This document shows positions 7,679 through 14,685 of a DNA stretch of 34,175 bases, piece by piece. The notes under the pieces are model-generated. The model made no database searches, was not told the DNA's origin, and saw nothing but the letters and a program-made list of their open reading frames with translations. Origin of the DNA: an uncultured Clostridia bacterium (GTDB taxonomy: Bacteria; Bacillota; Clostridia; TANB77; CAG-508); contig CALXEW010000019.1 in NCBI GenBank assembly GCA_944387435.1, forward strand, positions 1-34,175. Reading direction: 5' to 3'. Each line of letters begins with the position of its first letter. The stretch's first letter is position 1. Position numbers and translations under genes: made by a program.

Positions 7679-8957
7679 GAATAGAAAAGAAAGAAGAGAA
7701 AAAAAGAGTGAATTAAATATATTAAATGATTTAGTAACAATAGTAAGACAATATTTTCCAGAATTAATAAATAAATTTAATAGTTTAACAGATTTAAGAA
7801 ATCAATCATATATAAAATATAAAATGAAAGTAATATTCATAGTAAGATTATTAGGATTAATGTGTGAAATAAAAAGTATGCACGGAATGACAAGAGAATT
7901 AAATACAAAAGAAAGTATAAAAAATATAGCACAAATATGTGATTTAGAATTAGAAGAAATTCCACATTGTGATACAATAAATGATGTATTTGAGAAAGTA
8001 AAAGTAGAAGAAATAGAAAAAATAAGAAAATATATGATAAGTAAATTAATAAGAGGAAAAATAATACAAAGATATAAAATAAGAAATAGATATTATCATA
8101 TAATAGTTGATGGAACAGGATTAGCAGTAAGTAGAAAGAAATATAACGAAAATTGTTTAGTAAAGAAAAAGATAGATAAAAAAGGAAAAGAATATCAAGA
8201 ATATAGCACATATGTACTAGAAGCGAAATTAGTAGTAGGAGAAATGGTATTTAGTATAGGAAGTGAATTTGTAGAAAATACAGAAGAGAATGAAACTAAG
8301 CAAGATTGTGAAACAAAAGCATTTAAGAGGTTAGCAAAGAAAATCAAAAAAGAATATCCAAAATTAAAAATATTAATATCAGGAGATGCATTGTACGCGA
8401 GTAAACCAGTAATAGATATATGTAAAGAAAATGGATGGAAGTATATAATAAGATTTAAAGAAGGAGCGATACCAAGTTTATATCAAGAGTTTGAGACGGT
8501 AGTAGCAGAAGCAAATGAAAGCACAAAAGAAAATTATGAATACGTAACAGGATTAGATTATGAAGAAGAAAAAATAAATGTTATAAAATATAGAGATACA
8601 AAAAAAGATACAGAATTTGTGTATATAACAGATTTGCCAACAACAAACAAAAATATAGAGAATACTATAAAAGTAGGAAGAAACAGATGGAAGATAGAAA
8701 ACGAAGGATTTAACATACAAAAGAATGGAACATTTGATATAGGACATTTATATAGTAAAAATCAGACAGCAATAAAAGTGCATTATATAATGATACAGAT
8801 AGCACACATATTAAGGCAGATGCTAGAGAAAGGAATTAAAGAAATAAAAGAATTAAGACTAAAATTAAAAGAGATAAGCCAAGTACTCAAAAAACAGCTT
8901 ACCTCTATAATCAGAAACTTAACAGTACATAGCAAAATACAGTTAAGATTTGATTGA
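7677..8957 (+). CDS. DDE transposase, IS4-superfamily-like
   Basis: The start is a TTG, with AAAGGAG 9 nt upstream; the product is 426 aa. The acidic catalytic residues are visible: D145 in VDGTGL, D237 in SGDALYAS, and E341 in RNRWKIENEGFNIQK, which resembles the Y-R-E-K motif of IS4-like transposases. The basic N-terminus (MNRKERREKK) fits DNA binding. The element is complete with inverted repeats and target duplication, and the frame is uninterrupted. Family placement is by motif only; ISNCY-type groups with similar folds cannot be excluded. It may affect expression of the tRNA promoter downstream, though an in-element terminator lies at 8992-9020. Confidence 0.85.
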   Translation: MNRKERREKKSELNILNDLVTIVRQYFPELINKFNSLTDLRNQSYIKYKMKVIFIVRLLGLMCEIKSMHGMTRELNTKESIKNIAQICDLELEEIPHCDTINDVFEKVKVEEIEKIRKYMISKLIRGKIIQRYKIRNRYYHIIVDGTGLAVSRKKYNENCLVKKKIDKKGKEYQEYSTYVLEAKLVVGEMVFSIGSEFVENTEENETKQDCETKAFKRLAKKIKKEYPKLKILISGDALYASKPVIDICKENGWKYIIRFKEGAIPSLYQEFETVVAEANESTKENYEYVTGLDYEEEKINVIKYRDTKKDTEFVYITDLPTTNKNIENTIKVGRNRWKIENEGFNIQKNGTFDIGHLYSKNQTAIKVHYIMIQIAHILRQMLEKGIKEIKELRLKLKEISQVLKKQLTSIIRNLTVHSKIQLRFD

Positions 8958-8991
8958 ATTATATAACAAGTGAATAAAAAAATAAATAGAA

Positions 8992-9020
8992 AAGTTCAAA
9001 AAAGTAAAAAATTTGAACTT
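8992..9020 (+). terminator. Terminator-like hairpin inside the IS, after the transposase
   Basis: AAGTTCAAA (8992-9000) and TTTGAACTT (9012-9020) form a perfect 9-bp stem with an 11-nt loop. The rest of 9021-9145 holds no gene, only the right inverted repeat. Confidence 0.6.
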
Positions 9021-9162
9021 CTAATAAAAATAACTATTACCTGTGGATAACTATTTTTAAAAATAAGAAAAGCAGACAGTTACCATATATTACCAGTTAA
9101 AACTCAAAAGAAAAATAATAAAATCAAATTTACTCTTTTTTTCTGAGTATTGGCCTTAACTA

Positions 9163-9191
9163 TTGACAATTTAAAAAAAAGATACTATAAT
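9163..9191 (+). promoter_or_regulatory. Consensus tRNA promoter
   Basis: TTGACA (9163-9168), a 17-bp spacer and TATAAT (9186-9191), both perfect. Transcription would start near 9198, reading through the tRNA-Thr remnant and the tRNA-Lys. The insertion sequence ends only 17 bp upstream of the -35 box. Confidence 0.9.
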
Positions 9192-9221
9192 AAAAAAAGT
9201 CTAAATAATGTTTTACAAAAT

Positions 9222-9243
9222 ATCGCACTTGTAATGCGTGGCT
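9222..9243 (+). pseudogene. tRNA-Thr remnant (anticodon arm joined to 3' acceptor end)
   Basis: ATCGCACTTGTAATGCG (9222-9238) is identical to the anticodon arm of the tRNA-Thr at 26-42. The following TGGCT (9239-9243) matches its 3' acceptor end (69-73). The D-arm, T-arm and 5' strand are missing. It lies between a strong promoter and tRNA-Lys, which suggests a former tRNA-Thr/tRNA-Lys operon; an att-like duplicate is the alternative. Confidence 0.65.
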
Positions 9244-9257
9244 TAAAAAAATGAAAT

Positions 9258-9333
9258 GGCTCTTTAGCTCAGTTGGTAGAGCAACAGACTCTTAATCTGG
9301 AGGTCCTCGGTTCGAAGCCGAGAAGAGTCACCA
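9258..9333 (+). tRNA. tRNA-Lys (anticodon CTT)
   Basis: The acceptor GGCTCTT pairs with AAGAGTC (with one G-U), the D-arm reads AGCTCAGTTGGTAGAGC, the anticodon loop CTCTTAA gives CTT, the T-arm CTCGGTTCGAAGCCGAG is perfect, and ACCA ends at 9333. Confidence 0.96.
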
Positions 9334-9368
9334 AAAAGCTTTCTATAAAAATATGGAAAGCTTTTTTT
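9333..9368 (+). terminator. Terminator of tRNA-Lys
   Basis: AAAAAGCTTTC (9333-9343) pairs with GAAAGCTTTTT (9356-9366), followed by more T. The 5' arm begins right after the tRNA. Confidence 0.85.
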
Positions 9369-9426
9369 AAATTATTTTTAATATATTGTATAGATATAAA
9401 ATAATGAATAAAATTTTGTTTTTCTA

Positions 9427-9455
9427 TTGAAAATTTTAAGATAAAAATATAAAAT
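9427..9455 (+). promoter_or_regulatory. Promoter of the gene at 9491
   Basis: TTGAAA (9427-9432), a 17-bp spacer and TAAAAT (9450-9455). Confidence 0.6.
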
Positions 9456-9490
9456 ATATGCAAAAGATAAAATAAAAGAAGGGAAAACAA

Positions 9491-9868
9491 ATGAGGATAG
9501 TATTAAGTGGTAGTAGCAAAGTAAAAGAGAATGTGTTTGAAGTAGCAAAAAAACTTGAAGCCAAAGGTTATGAAGTAGTAATACCAAAAGAATTTATAGT
9601 GCATATGGAGAAAAGAGAGCACTCAATGAAACATTTTGATGAAATATGTAAAGATGAAACGAATATATTACTTGCTGTTAATGAGACGAAGAATGGTATT
9701 GAAAACTATATAGGACCTAATACGTTTGCTGAAATTGCGATGGCATTTTACAAACAAAAAAAAGTTTATGTGTTGAATGACTTATATGAACCATATTTAG
9801 ATGAATTAGAAGGATGGGGTGTGATTCCACTAAAAGGTGATTTAAACAAATTAGAAAATGAAAAATAA
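9491..9868 (+). CDS. Nucleoside 2-deoxyribosyltransferase-like protein
   Basis: AAGAAGGG lies upstream of the ATG; the product is 125 aa, cytoplasmic. It has the Rossmann-like start MRIVLSGSSKV, a middle strand TNILLAVNETKNG, and GPNTFAEIAMAFYKQKKVYV (75-94), which matches the G-x-x-T-x-x-E-I-x-x-A pattern of nucleoside 2-deoxyribosyltransferase-like folds; Glu81 is the candidate catalytic residue. Related small proteins of unknown substrate are common in Clostridia, so the precise reaction is not claimed. It has its own promoter, and the next gene has another, so it is likely monocistronic. Confidence 0.65.
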   Translation: MRIVLSGSSKVKENVFEVAKKLEAKGYEVVIPKEFIVHMEKREHSMKHFDEICKDETNILLAVNETKNGIENYIGPNTFAEIAMAFYKQKKVYVLNDLYEPYLDELEGWGVIPLKGDLNKLENEK

Positions 9869-9870
9869 TA

Positions 9871-9899
9871 TTGACAAAACGCCCGAAACATACTAAAAT
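9871..9899 (+). promoter_or_regulatory. Promoter of corA
   Basis: TTGACA (9871-9876), a 17-bp spacer and TAAAAT (9894-9899), two bases after the preceding gene's stop. Confidence 0.8.
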
Positions 9900-9934
9900 A
9901 ATAATGTTGGAGATTAATAAAAGGGGTGATGGAT

Positions 9935-10885
9935 TTGCTAAAAATTTATAATACTGATATAGAAACAAATGAGTTTCAAGAAATAAAAGAATTTAAGAAA
10001 GGTGCATGGATTAATTTAGTAAATCCGTCGGAGAATGAGATAAAAAAGGTTTGTGAAAATATTAATATCCAAGAAGACTTTATAAGAGATGCATTGGATT
10101 TTGAGGAAAAGGCTAGGATTGACCAAGAAGATGATGATAATACAACCCTTTTTGTTGTAGATGTACCAATTATTGAAAAAGGTGAAGAAAACGAAATATA
10201 TGCTACAATGCCCTTAGGAATGATAGTAGTAAGAGATGACTTTTTTATAACAGTTTCATTAAGGAAAAATAAAATTGTAGAAAGCTTTGAAAAAAGAAAA
10301 ATAAAGAATTTACAAACCTATAAGAAAACAAGATTTATTTTTCAAATATTATATTTAAATTCATCATTTTATTTAAACTATCTAAAACAAATAAATAAAG
10401 AGACAGAAATTGCAGAATATATATTAAAAAATTCTATGAGGAATAAAGAGCTTCTAAAATTACTAAACTTAGAAAAAGGATTAGTTTATTTTACAACATC
10501 ATTAAAATCAAATGAGTTAGTAATGGAGAAAACTTTAAGAGGAAAAATAATTAAATTATATGAAGAAGATAGTGAAATACTAGAAGATGCAATTACTGAA
10601 AATAAGCAGGCAATAGAGATGGCTCAGATATATACAAATATTTTAAATGGAACAATGGATGCATATGCATCAATTATTTCAAATAATCTAAACAGTGTTA
10701 TGAAAACATTAACATCTATTACAATTATATTAGCTATACCAACTATGATTTCTAGTTTCTGGGGCATGAATGTAAATTTGCCATTACAAAATAGCCCATT
10801 TGGATTTATAATAATGATTGTTATTTCTGTATTGCTTACTTTATTAGTTTCTTGGTGGTTAAAAAGAAGAAATATGTTAGACTAA
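9935..10885 (+). CDS. corA: CorA-family divalent cation transporter
   Basis: I place the start at the TTG at 9935: the SD AAGGGG (9921-9926) is 8 nt away, while the GTG at 9926 and ATG at 9929 are too close. The protein then begins MLKIYNTD, as in many clostridial CorA proteins, with 316 aa. The N-terminal domain is acidic and cytoplasmic, followed by a long helical stalk. The C-terminus has two helices with the signature GMN in FWGMNVNLPL and the tail WWLKRRNMLD. It would import magnesium or a related divalent metal as a pentamer. The stop codon overlaps the shared terminator at 10884. Confidence 0.9.
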   Translation: MLKIYNTDIETNEFQEIKEFKKGAWINLVNPSENEIKKVCENINIQEDFIRDALDFEEKARIDQEDDDNTTLFVVDVPIIEKGEENEIYATMPLGMIVVRDDFFITVSLRKNKIVESFEKRKIKNLQTYKKTRFIFQILYLNSSFYLNYLKQINKETEIAEYILKNSMRNKELLKLLNLEKGLVYFTTSLKSNELVMEKTLRGKIIKLYEEDSEILEDAITENKQAIEMAQIYTNILNGTMDAYASIISNNLNSVMKTLTSITIILAIPTMISSFWGMNVNLPLQNSPFGFIIMIVISVLLTLLVSWWLKRRNMLD

Positions 10886-10915
10886 AAAGAAAATGGATTT
10901 ATCCATTTTCTTTTT
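10884..10915. terminator. Bidirectional terminator overlapping both stop codons
   Basis: AAAAAGAAAATGGAT (10884-10898) and ATCCATTTTCTTTTT (10901-10915) form a perfect 15-bp stem with a TT loop. The arms overlap the stops of corA (+) and the CapA gene (-). Confidence 0.9.
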
Positions 10916-12203
10916 ATGTACCTAAAATATTTTGGATTTTTGATAATTCACTTTTTAATGTATTATAAAGTGATTCACTAATCGAAGTATCAATATAATT
11001 TTCGTAGTTATAGATTGTTTTATTAATATCTAGTAATTTCATTTTTTGTTTTGATTTGCTATTATCCTTATACATATAAATTGGAATATATTCATAGTTA
11101 TCAATTGATATTGTTCCATCTACATGTTTTGTTATATCTATATTTAAAATGATAGAGTCTCTTGTATATTCTGCATTCTGGTCTGCTATAAAATTACCTA
11201 AAGAATAAATTACAAAACCATCTTTTGTTGTTCCATCTTCTAAAGTAACAGTCCTATTTTCCATTGGCTCTAATACATGAGGATGTGTACCTAAAATAAT
11301 ATCTACACCATTTTGAAATAGAAAGTCAGCTAATTCTTCTTGTGTAGAATTTTGAGTTGTTTTATACTCATTTCCCCAATGCATGCAAGCAATTATTATA
11401 TCTGGATTTTCTTCTTTTGCGCTATCAATTTGTTTTTTTATTAAATCTTCATTTATTAAATTAACACAATAAGGTTTATCAGAAGGAATTGCTATTCCGT
11501 TAGTTCCGTAAGTATAATTAACAAAAGCAATTTTAATTCCTTTAACATATTTAATTAAAGTTTTATTTTGATCTTCTTCAGTTTTATAAGTTCCAAGATG
11601 AGAAATATCAGCAGCATTTAATGTATCTATTGTTCTAGATAAACCATCAAAACCTTTATCTAATGCATGATTACCTGCTGTGGAAAGAACATCAACTCCA
11701 AGGTCTTTTAGTTCGTATGCTAAACTATCTGGAGTATTAAATGTTGGATAACTGCTGTAACCTACTTCTTCTCCGGCAAAAGTTGTTTCAAGATTTCCAA
11801 CACATATATCAGCAGTCTTTGTATAAAGACTGATATCTTCAAAAACATAAGAAAAATCATAATTATCTGTATCCTGATTATAAGCGTCAATATATTGAGT
11901 ATTATGGCACATTATATCTCCAATTGCTGATAAAGTGAAAGTTACATCTATTGGCTCCTCTTCCTCTTTTTTAGAAGAATCATTTTGCTTTTCTTGGTTT
12001 TCTTGTTCAAGTTCCTGTTTTGAAGTTTCAACTAAATTTTGATAATCACTTCTATTTTTAAAATAATAAAAAACAGCAATTATAATAAAAAGAACAAGTA
12101 AGCATGTAACTGTTGAAATTAAGATTTTATGTACTTTAGGGTAATCTGTATCAATATTTTTCTTTCTTTTTCTATTACGTGTACGCGCAGAATCTCTTCT
12201 CAA
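10914..12203 (-). CDS. CapA-family (PGA_cap) metallophosphatase-like protein
   Basis: The start is a TTG with AAGGGGTG about 8 nt upstream. The 429-aa product has a basic N-terminus, one membrane helix (about 28-48), a Glu/Lys-rich linker (about 55-85) and an outward catalytic domain. Motifs of the CapA family are all present: GDIMCHN, GNLETTF, NTPD, AGNHALDKG, MHWGNEY, GTHPHVLEP and SLGNFI. These fit the calcineurin-like metal-dependent fold linked to poly-gamma-glutamate capsule synthesis, but no other capsule genes are near, so the substrate is unknown. It lies convergent to corA and divergent to the DUF378 gene. Confidence 0.88.
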   Translation of the reverse strand: MRRDSARTRNRKRKKNIDTDYPKVHKILISTVTCLLVLFIIIAVFYYFKNRSDYQNLVETSKQELEQENQEKQNDSSKKEEEEPIDVTFTLSAIGDIMCHNTQYIDAYNQDTDNYDFSYVFEDISLYTKTADICVGNLETTFAGEEVGYSSYPTFNTPDSLAYELKDLGVDVLSTAGNHALDKGFDGLSRTIDTLNAADISHLGTYKTEEDQNKTLIKYVKGIKIAFVNYTYGTNGIAIPSDKPYCVNLINEDLIKKQIDSAKEENPDIIIACMHWGNEYKTTQNSTQEELADFLFQNGVDIILGTHPHVLEPMENRTVTLEDGTTKDGFVIYSLGNFIADQNAEYTRDSIILNIDITKHVDGTISIDNYEYIPIYMYKDNSKSKQKMKLLDINKTIYNYENYIDTSISESLYNTLKSELSKIQNILGT

Positions 12204-12277
12204 AAATAATCACCCCTTAAATTTATTTATTACAAAATATCACAAAAAATAAAAAAATTCAACAAAATGAATAATTT

Positions 12278-12305
12278 TTGAAAAAATTCACATAATAGGG
12301 ATAAT
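12278..12305 (+). promoter_or_regulatory. Promoter of the DUF378 gene
   Basis: TTGAAA (12278-12283), a 16-bp spacer and GATAAT (12300-12305). Confidence 0.5.
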
Positions 12306-12335
12306 GAAAAAAATTAAGCTAAAGGAGGAAATAAA

Positions 12336-12524
12336 ATGAAGGTTGTTGACAAGATTGCATTAGTACTTATTATAATTGGAGCTATTAACTGGGGATTAAT
12401 AGCATTATTCAATTTTGATTTAGTTGCAACAATATTTGGAGATATGACAATAATTTCTAGAATTGTATATGGATTAGTTGGATTATCAGGATTATGGGGA
12501 ATAAAATTATTATTTGATGATTAA
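12336..12524 (+). CDS. DUF378 two-helix membrane protein (YuzA-like)
   Basis: AAAGGAGG lies 8 nt upstream of the ATG; the product is 62 aa. Two helices are visible, and the family's key motif GAINWGL sits at residues 15-21, followed by FNFDLVATIFG. Members are small membrane proteins of unknown function found across Firmicutes. It is single-gene, with a strong SD implying high expression. Confidence 0.88.
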   Translation: MKVVDKIALVLIIIGAINWGLIALFNFDLVATIFGDMTIISRIVYGLVGLSGLWGIKLLFDD

Positions 12525-12537
12525 TATATAGAAAAAG

Positions 12538-12601
12538 AGGGACAGGTCTTAAAAATCTTATTTTAGAAAAATAAAAAAATGAGATAAAATGGCCTGTCCC
12601 T
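12538..12601. repeat. REP-like intergenic hairpin (AGGGACAGG...CCTGTCCCT)
   Basis: AGGGACAGG (12538-12546) and CCTGTCCCT (12593-12601) form a perfect 9-bp GC-rich stem in a very AT-rich region, with an A/T-rich interior. Similar GGGAC-rich palindromes occur between genes in Clostridia as repeats. A related core, GACCCCGTCCC, occurs at 17793-17803. It may also terminate the DUF378 gene. Confidence 0.5.
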
Positions 12602-12612
12602 AAAATTCTCAC

Positions 12613-12641
12613 TTGAAAAAAACAGGAAAATATTGTATAAT
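12613..12641 (+). promoter_or_regulatory. Promoter of the ABC-F gene
   Basis: TTGAAA (12613-12618), a 17-bp spacer and TATAAT (12636-12641). The open frame starting at 12613 begins inside this promoter, so the true start is downstream. Confidence 0.85.
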
Positions 12642-12672
12642 TACCTACGATAAAAATTTAGGAGGAGAAAAG

Positions 12673-14257
12673 ATGTTAGTAGCAAATGGAGTTACTGTAA
12701 GATTTGGTAAAAGAGTGTTATTTGAAGATGTTAATATCAATTTTGGAAAAGGAAATTGTTATGGAATAATCCGGTGCAAATGGTGCAGGAAAATCTACTT
12801 TTCTAAAAGTTCTTTCTGGAGAAATAGAGCCAAGTAAAGGTGACGTAAGTATTGATAGAGGAGAGAGAATTTCCGTTCTAAAACAAGATCACTATGCTTT
12901 TGAAGACTATACAGTTATAGATACTGTAATAATGGGAAATAAAGAATTATATGACATAATGAAAGAAAAAGAAGCTATATATGCAAAACCAGATTTCTCA
13001 GAAGAAGATGGAATGATTGCTGCAAAACTGGAAGAAAGATTTGCAGAACTTGATGGTTGGAATGCAGATTCAGATGCAGCAAAGCTTTTAAATGATTTAG
13101 GAATAATCCCAGAAGACCATTACAAATATATGAGAGAAATGGAAGCAAAAGATAAGGTAAAAGTACTTTTAGCACAAAGTCTATTTGGAAATCCAGATGT
13201 TTTATTACTAGATGAACCAACAAACGATTTGGATGTTAAGAGTATAAATTGGTTACAAGAATTTTTAATTGATTTTCAAAATACAGTAATAGTAGTATCA
13301 CATGATAGATATTTCCTAAACAAAGTATGTACTCATATTGCAGATGTAGACTTTGGTAAAATAAAAGTATATCCAGGAAACTACGATTTCTGGTACGAAT
13401 CAAGTCAACTTGCATTAAAACAAGCAAGAGAGCAAAATAAGAAAAAAGAAGAAAAGATTAAAGAATTACAAGACTTTATTGCTAGATTTAGTGCAAATGC
13501 TTCTAAATCAAAACAAGCTACATCAAGAAAGAAAACTTTAGAGAAAATACAATTAGAAGAAATAAAACCTTCTAACAGAAAATATCCATACATAGACTTT
13601 AAACCAGATAGAGAACCAGGAAAAGAAATATTACAAGTAAAGAATGTTTCTAAAACAGTAGATGGAGTAAAATTATTAGATAATATATCTTTTGACGTTA
13701 AAGAAGGAAATAAAATAGCGGTTTTAGCAGATAACGAACTTGTAAAAACAGTATTATTTCAAATAATTGCAGGAGAACTAGAACCTGATGAAGGAGAAAT
13801 AGTATGGGGGACTACTATTACAAATACTTATTTTCCAAAAGATAATAACTATTTATTTGAGACAAATGAAAATGTTACAGAATGGTTAAGAAAATACTCA
13901 AATGACCCAGATGAAACATATGTTAGAAGTTTTTTAGGAAGAATGTTATTCTCAGGTGATGAAGCTTTAAAGAAAGTAAATGTTTTATCAGGAGGAGAAA
14001 AAGTAAGATGCGTACTTTCTAAAATGATGTTATCAGGAGCCAACTTCTTAATCTTTGATGAACCTACAAACCATTTAGATATGGAAAGTATAACTTCACT
14101 AAATGAAGGTATGAAGAAATTTACAGGAAATATCCTATTTACTTCACATGACCATGAATTAACACAAACAGTTGCAAATAGAATAATAGATATTAAGGAA
14201 AATGGAGAAGTAATAGATAGAGAAGTTACTTATAATGAATATTTAGGTGTTGAATAA
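12673..14257 (+). pseudogene. ABC-F ATPase (YbiT-like), interrupted by a one-base insertion
   Basis: The start is the ATG at 12673 behind GGAGGAG. The frame breaks in the first Walker A: removing one C at 12771-12772 restores IIGANGAGKSTF and a 527-aa protein, a normal YbiT length. Other landmarks are VLLLDEPTNDLD and VVSHDRYFLN in domain 1, a linker with FSANASKSKQATS, and LSGGEKVR, FLIFDEPTNHLDMES and FTSHDHE in domain 2. ABC-F proteins act on ribosomes. Domain 2 lacks a Walker A (LADNELVKTV), and the domain 1 signature is degenerate (MREMEAKDKVKV). Such asymmetry is partly known in the YbiT group. With the frameshift as given, only a short N-terminal piece and an untemplated downstream start could be made. 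Confidence 0.85.
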
Positions 14258-14260
14258 TTA

Positions 14261-14299
14261 AAAGATGTTTTTTGGGATGGGCTCAAAAAACATCTTTTT
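14261..14299 (+). terminator. Terminator of the ABC-F gene
   Basis: AAAGATGTTTTTTG (14261-14274) pairs with CAAAAAACATCTTT (14284-14297), and a T-run continues to 14299. Confidence 0.85.
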
Positions 14300-14336
14300 C
14301 AAATTAAAACGAAAATAATAATCATGGGAATATAGT

Positions 14337-14419
14337 AAGTTTTTAGATTTAAGCTTCGCTTATCGGCATTTTGCTACTCCTTTAATTCTCCTACGCAAAA
14401 TTGCCTAATCTAAAAACTT
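14337..14419. other. Three-way-junction-like folded element
   Basis: The outer stem AAGTTTTTAGATT (14337-14349) pairs perfectly with AATCTAAAAACTT (14407-14419). It encloses a small hairpin TAAGC/GCTTA with a TTC loop (14350-14362) and a larger one, GGCATTTTGC (14365-14374) with GCAAAATTGCC (14395-14405, one bulge). It has no reading frame. It could be a structured RNA or a small non-autonomous mobile repeat; I cannot distinguish these. Confidence 0.5.
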
Positions 14420-14545
14420 TAAGAAATAAAGTAAAAAACTTATGAAATTAGAAATATTAAAATCATGAATATATGAAAAATAAAGGTGTTTAAACGTAAA
14501 TGTTTTAAATTCATATTTGCATTAAAAATCAGACAAATTTACAAA

Positions 14546-14617
14546 ATGTGAAATGAGCAGATTTGTTTCACATAAAAATGTGAAACGGACAAATCAATTT
14601 CACACATTTTTGTGAAA
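14546..14617. promoter_or_regulatory. Five TGTGAAA/TTTCACA operator-like repeats
   Basis: ATGTGAAA at 14546-14553, TTTCACAT at 14566-14573, ATGTGAAA at 14578-14585, TTTCACA at 14598-14604 and TGTGAAA at 14611-14617 alternate in orientation. The two spacers between the first and second, and third and fourth, are both 12 bp. The last copy ends 5 bp before the -35 box of the next gene. Confidence 0.65.
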
Positions 14618-14622
14618 TAAGC

Positions 14623-14651
14623 TTGATAAATTTCTTAAAAAGTAATATAAT
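14623..14651 (+). promoter_or_regulatory. Promoter of the DUF4143 ATPase gene
   Basis: TTGATA (14623-14628), a 17-bp spacer and TATAAT (14646-14651). Confidence 0.8.
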
Positions 14652-14685
14652 ATATTATATAAAATAGAAATATGAGGTGGAAGGA

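Larger units (their letters stand above)
7568..9145 (+). mobile_element. Complete insertion sequence, IS4-superfamily-like DDE type
   Basis: The left end CAGTAAAAAAGAGTAAA (7568-7584) matches the inverted right end, which reads CAGAAAAAAAGAGTAAA on the minus strand (9145-9129), with one mismatch over 17 bases. Both sides carry the direct repeat AGTATTGGC (7559-7567 and 9146-9154), a 9-bp target duplication. The element is about 1.58 kb, holds one transposase gene and a terminator, and both ends are intact, so it appears recent and possibly active. The family is inferred from the transposase; no name can be given without a search. Confidence 0.85.

Noticed and set aside
1..9243. The 9.2 kb between the full and partial tRNA-Thr as an integrated mobile element
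   Set aside because: No integrase, relaxase or phage gene is present, and the interval holds ordinary chromosomal genes (YmfI-like, VanW). Kept only as an alternative under the tRNA remnant.
9222..9257. Second functional tRNA-Thr
   Set aside because: Only the anticodon arm and a few acceptor bases remain; D- and T-arms are absent.
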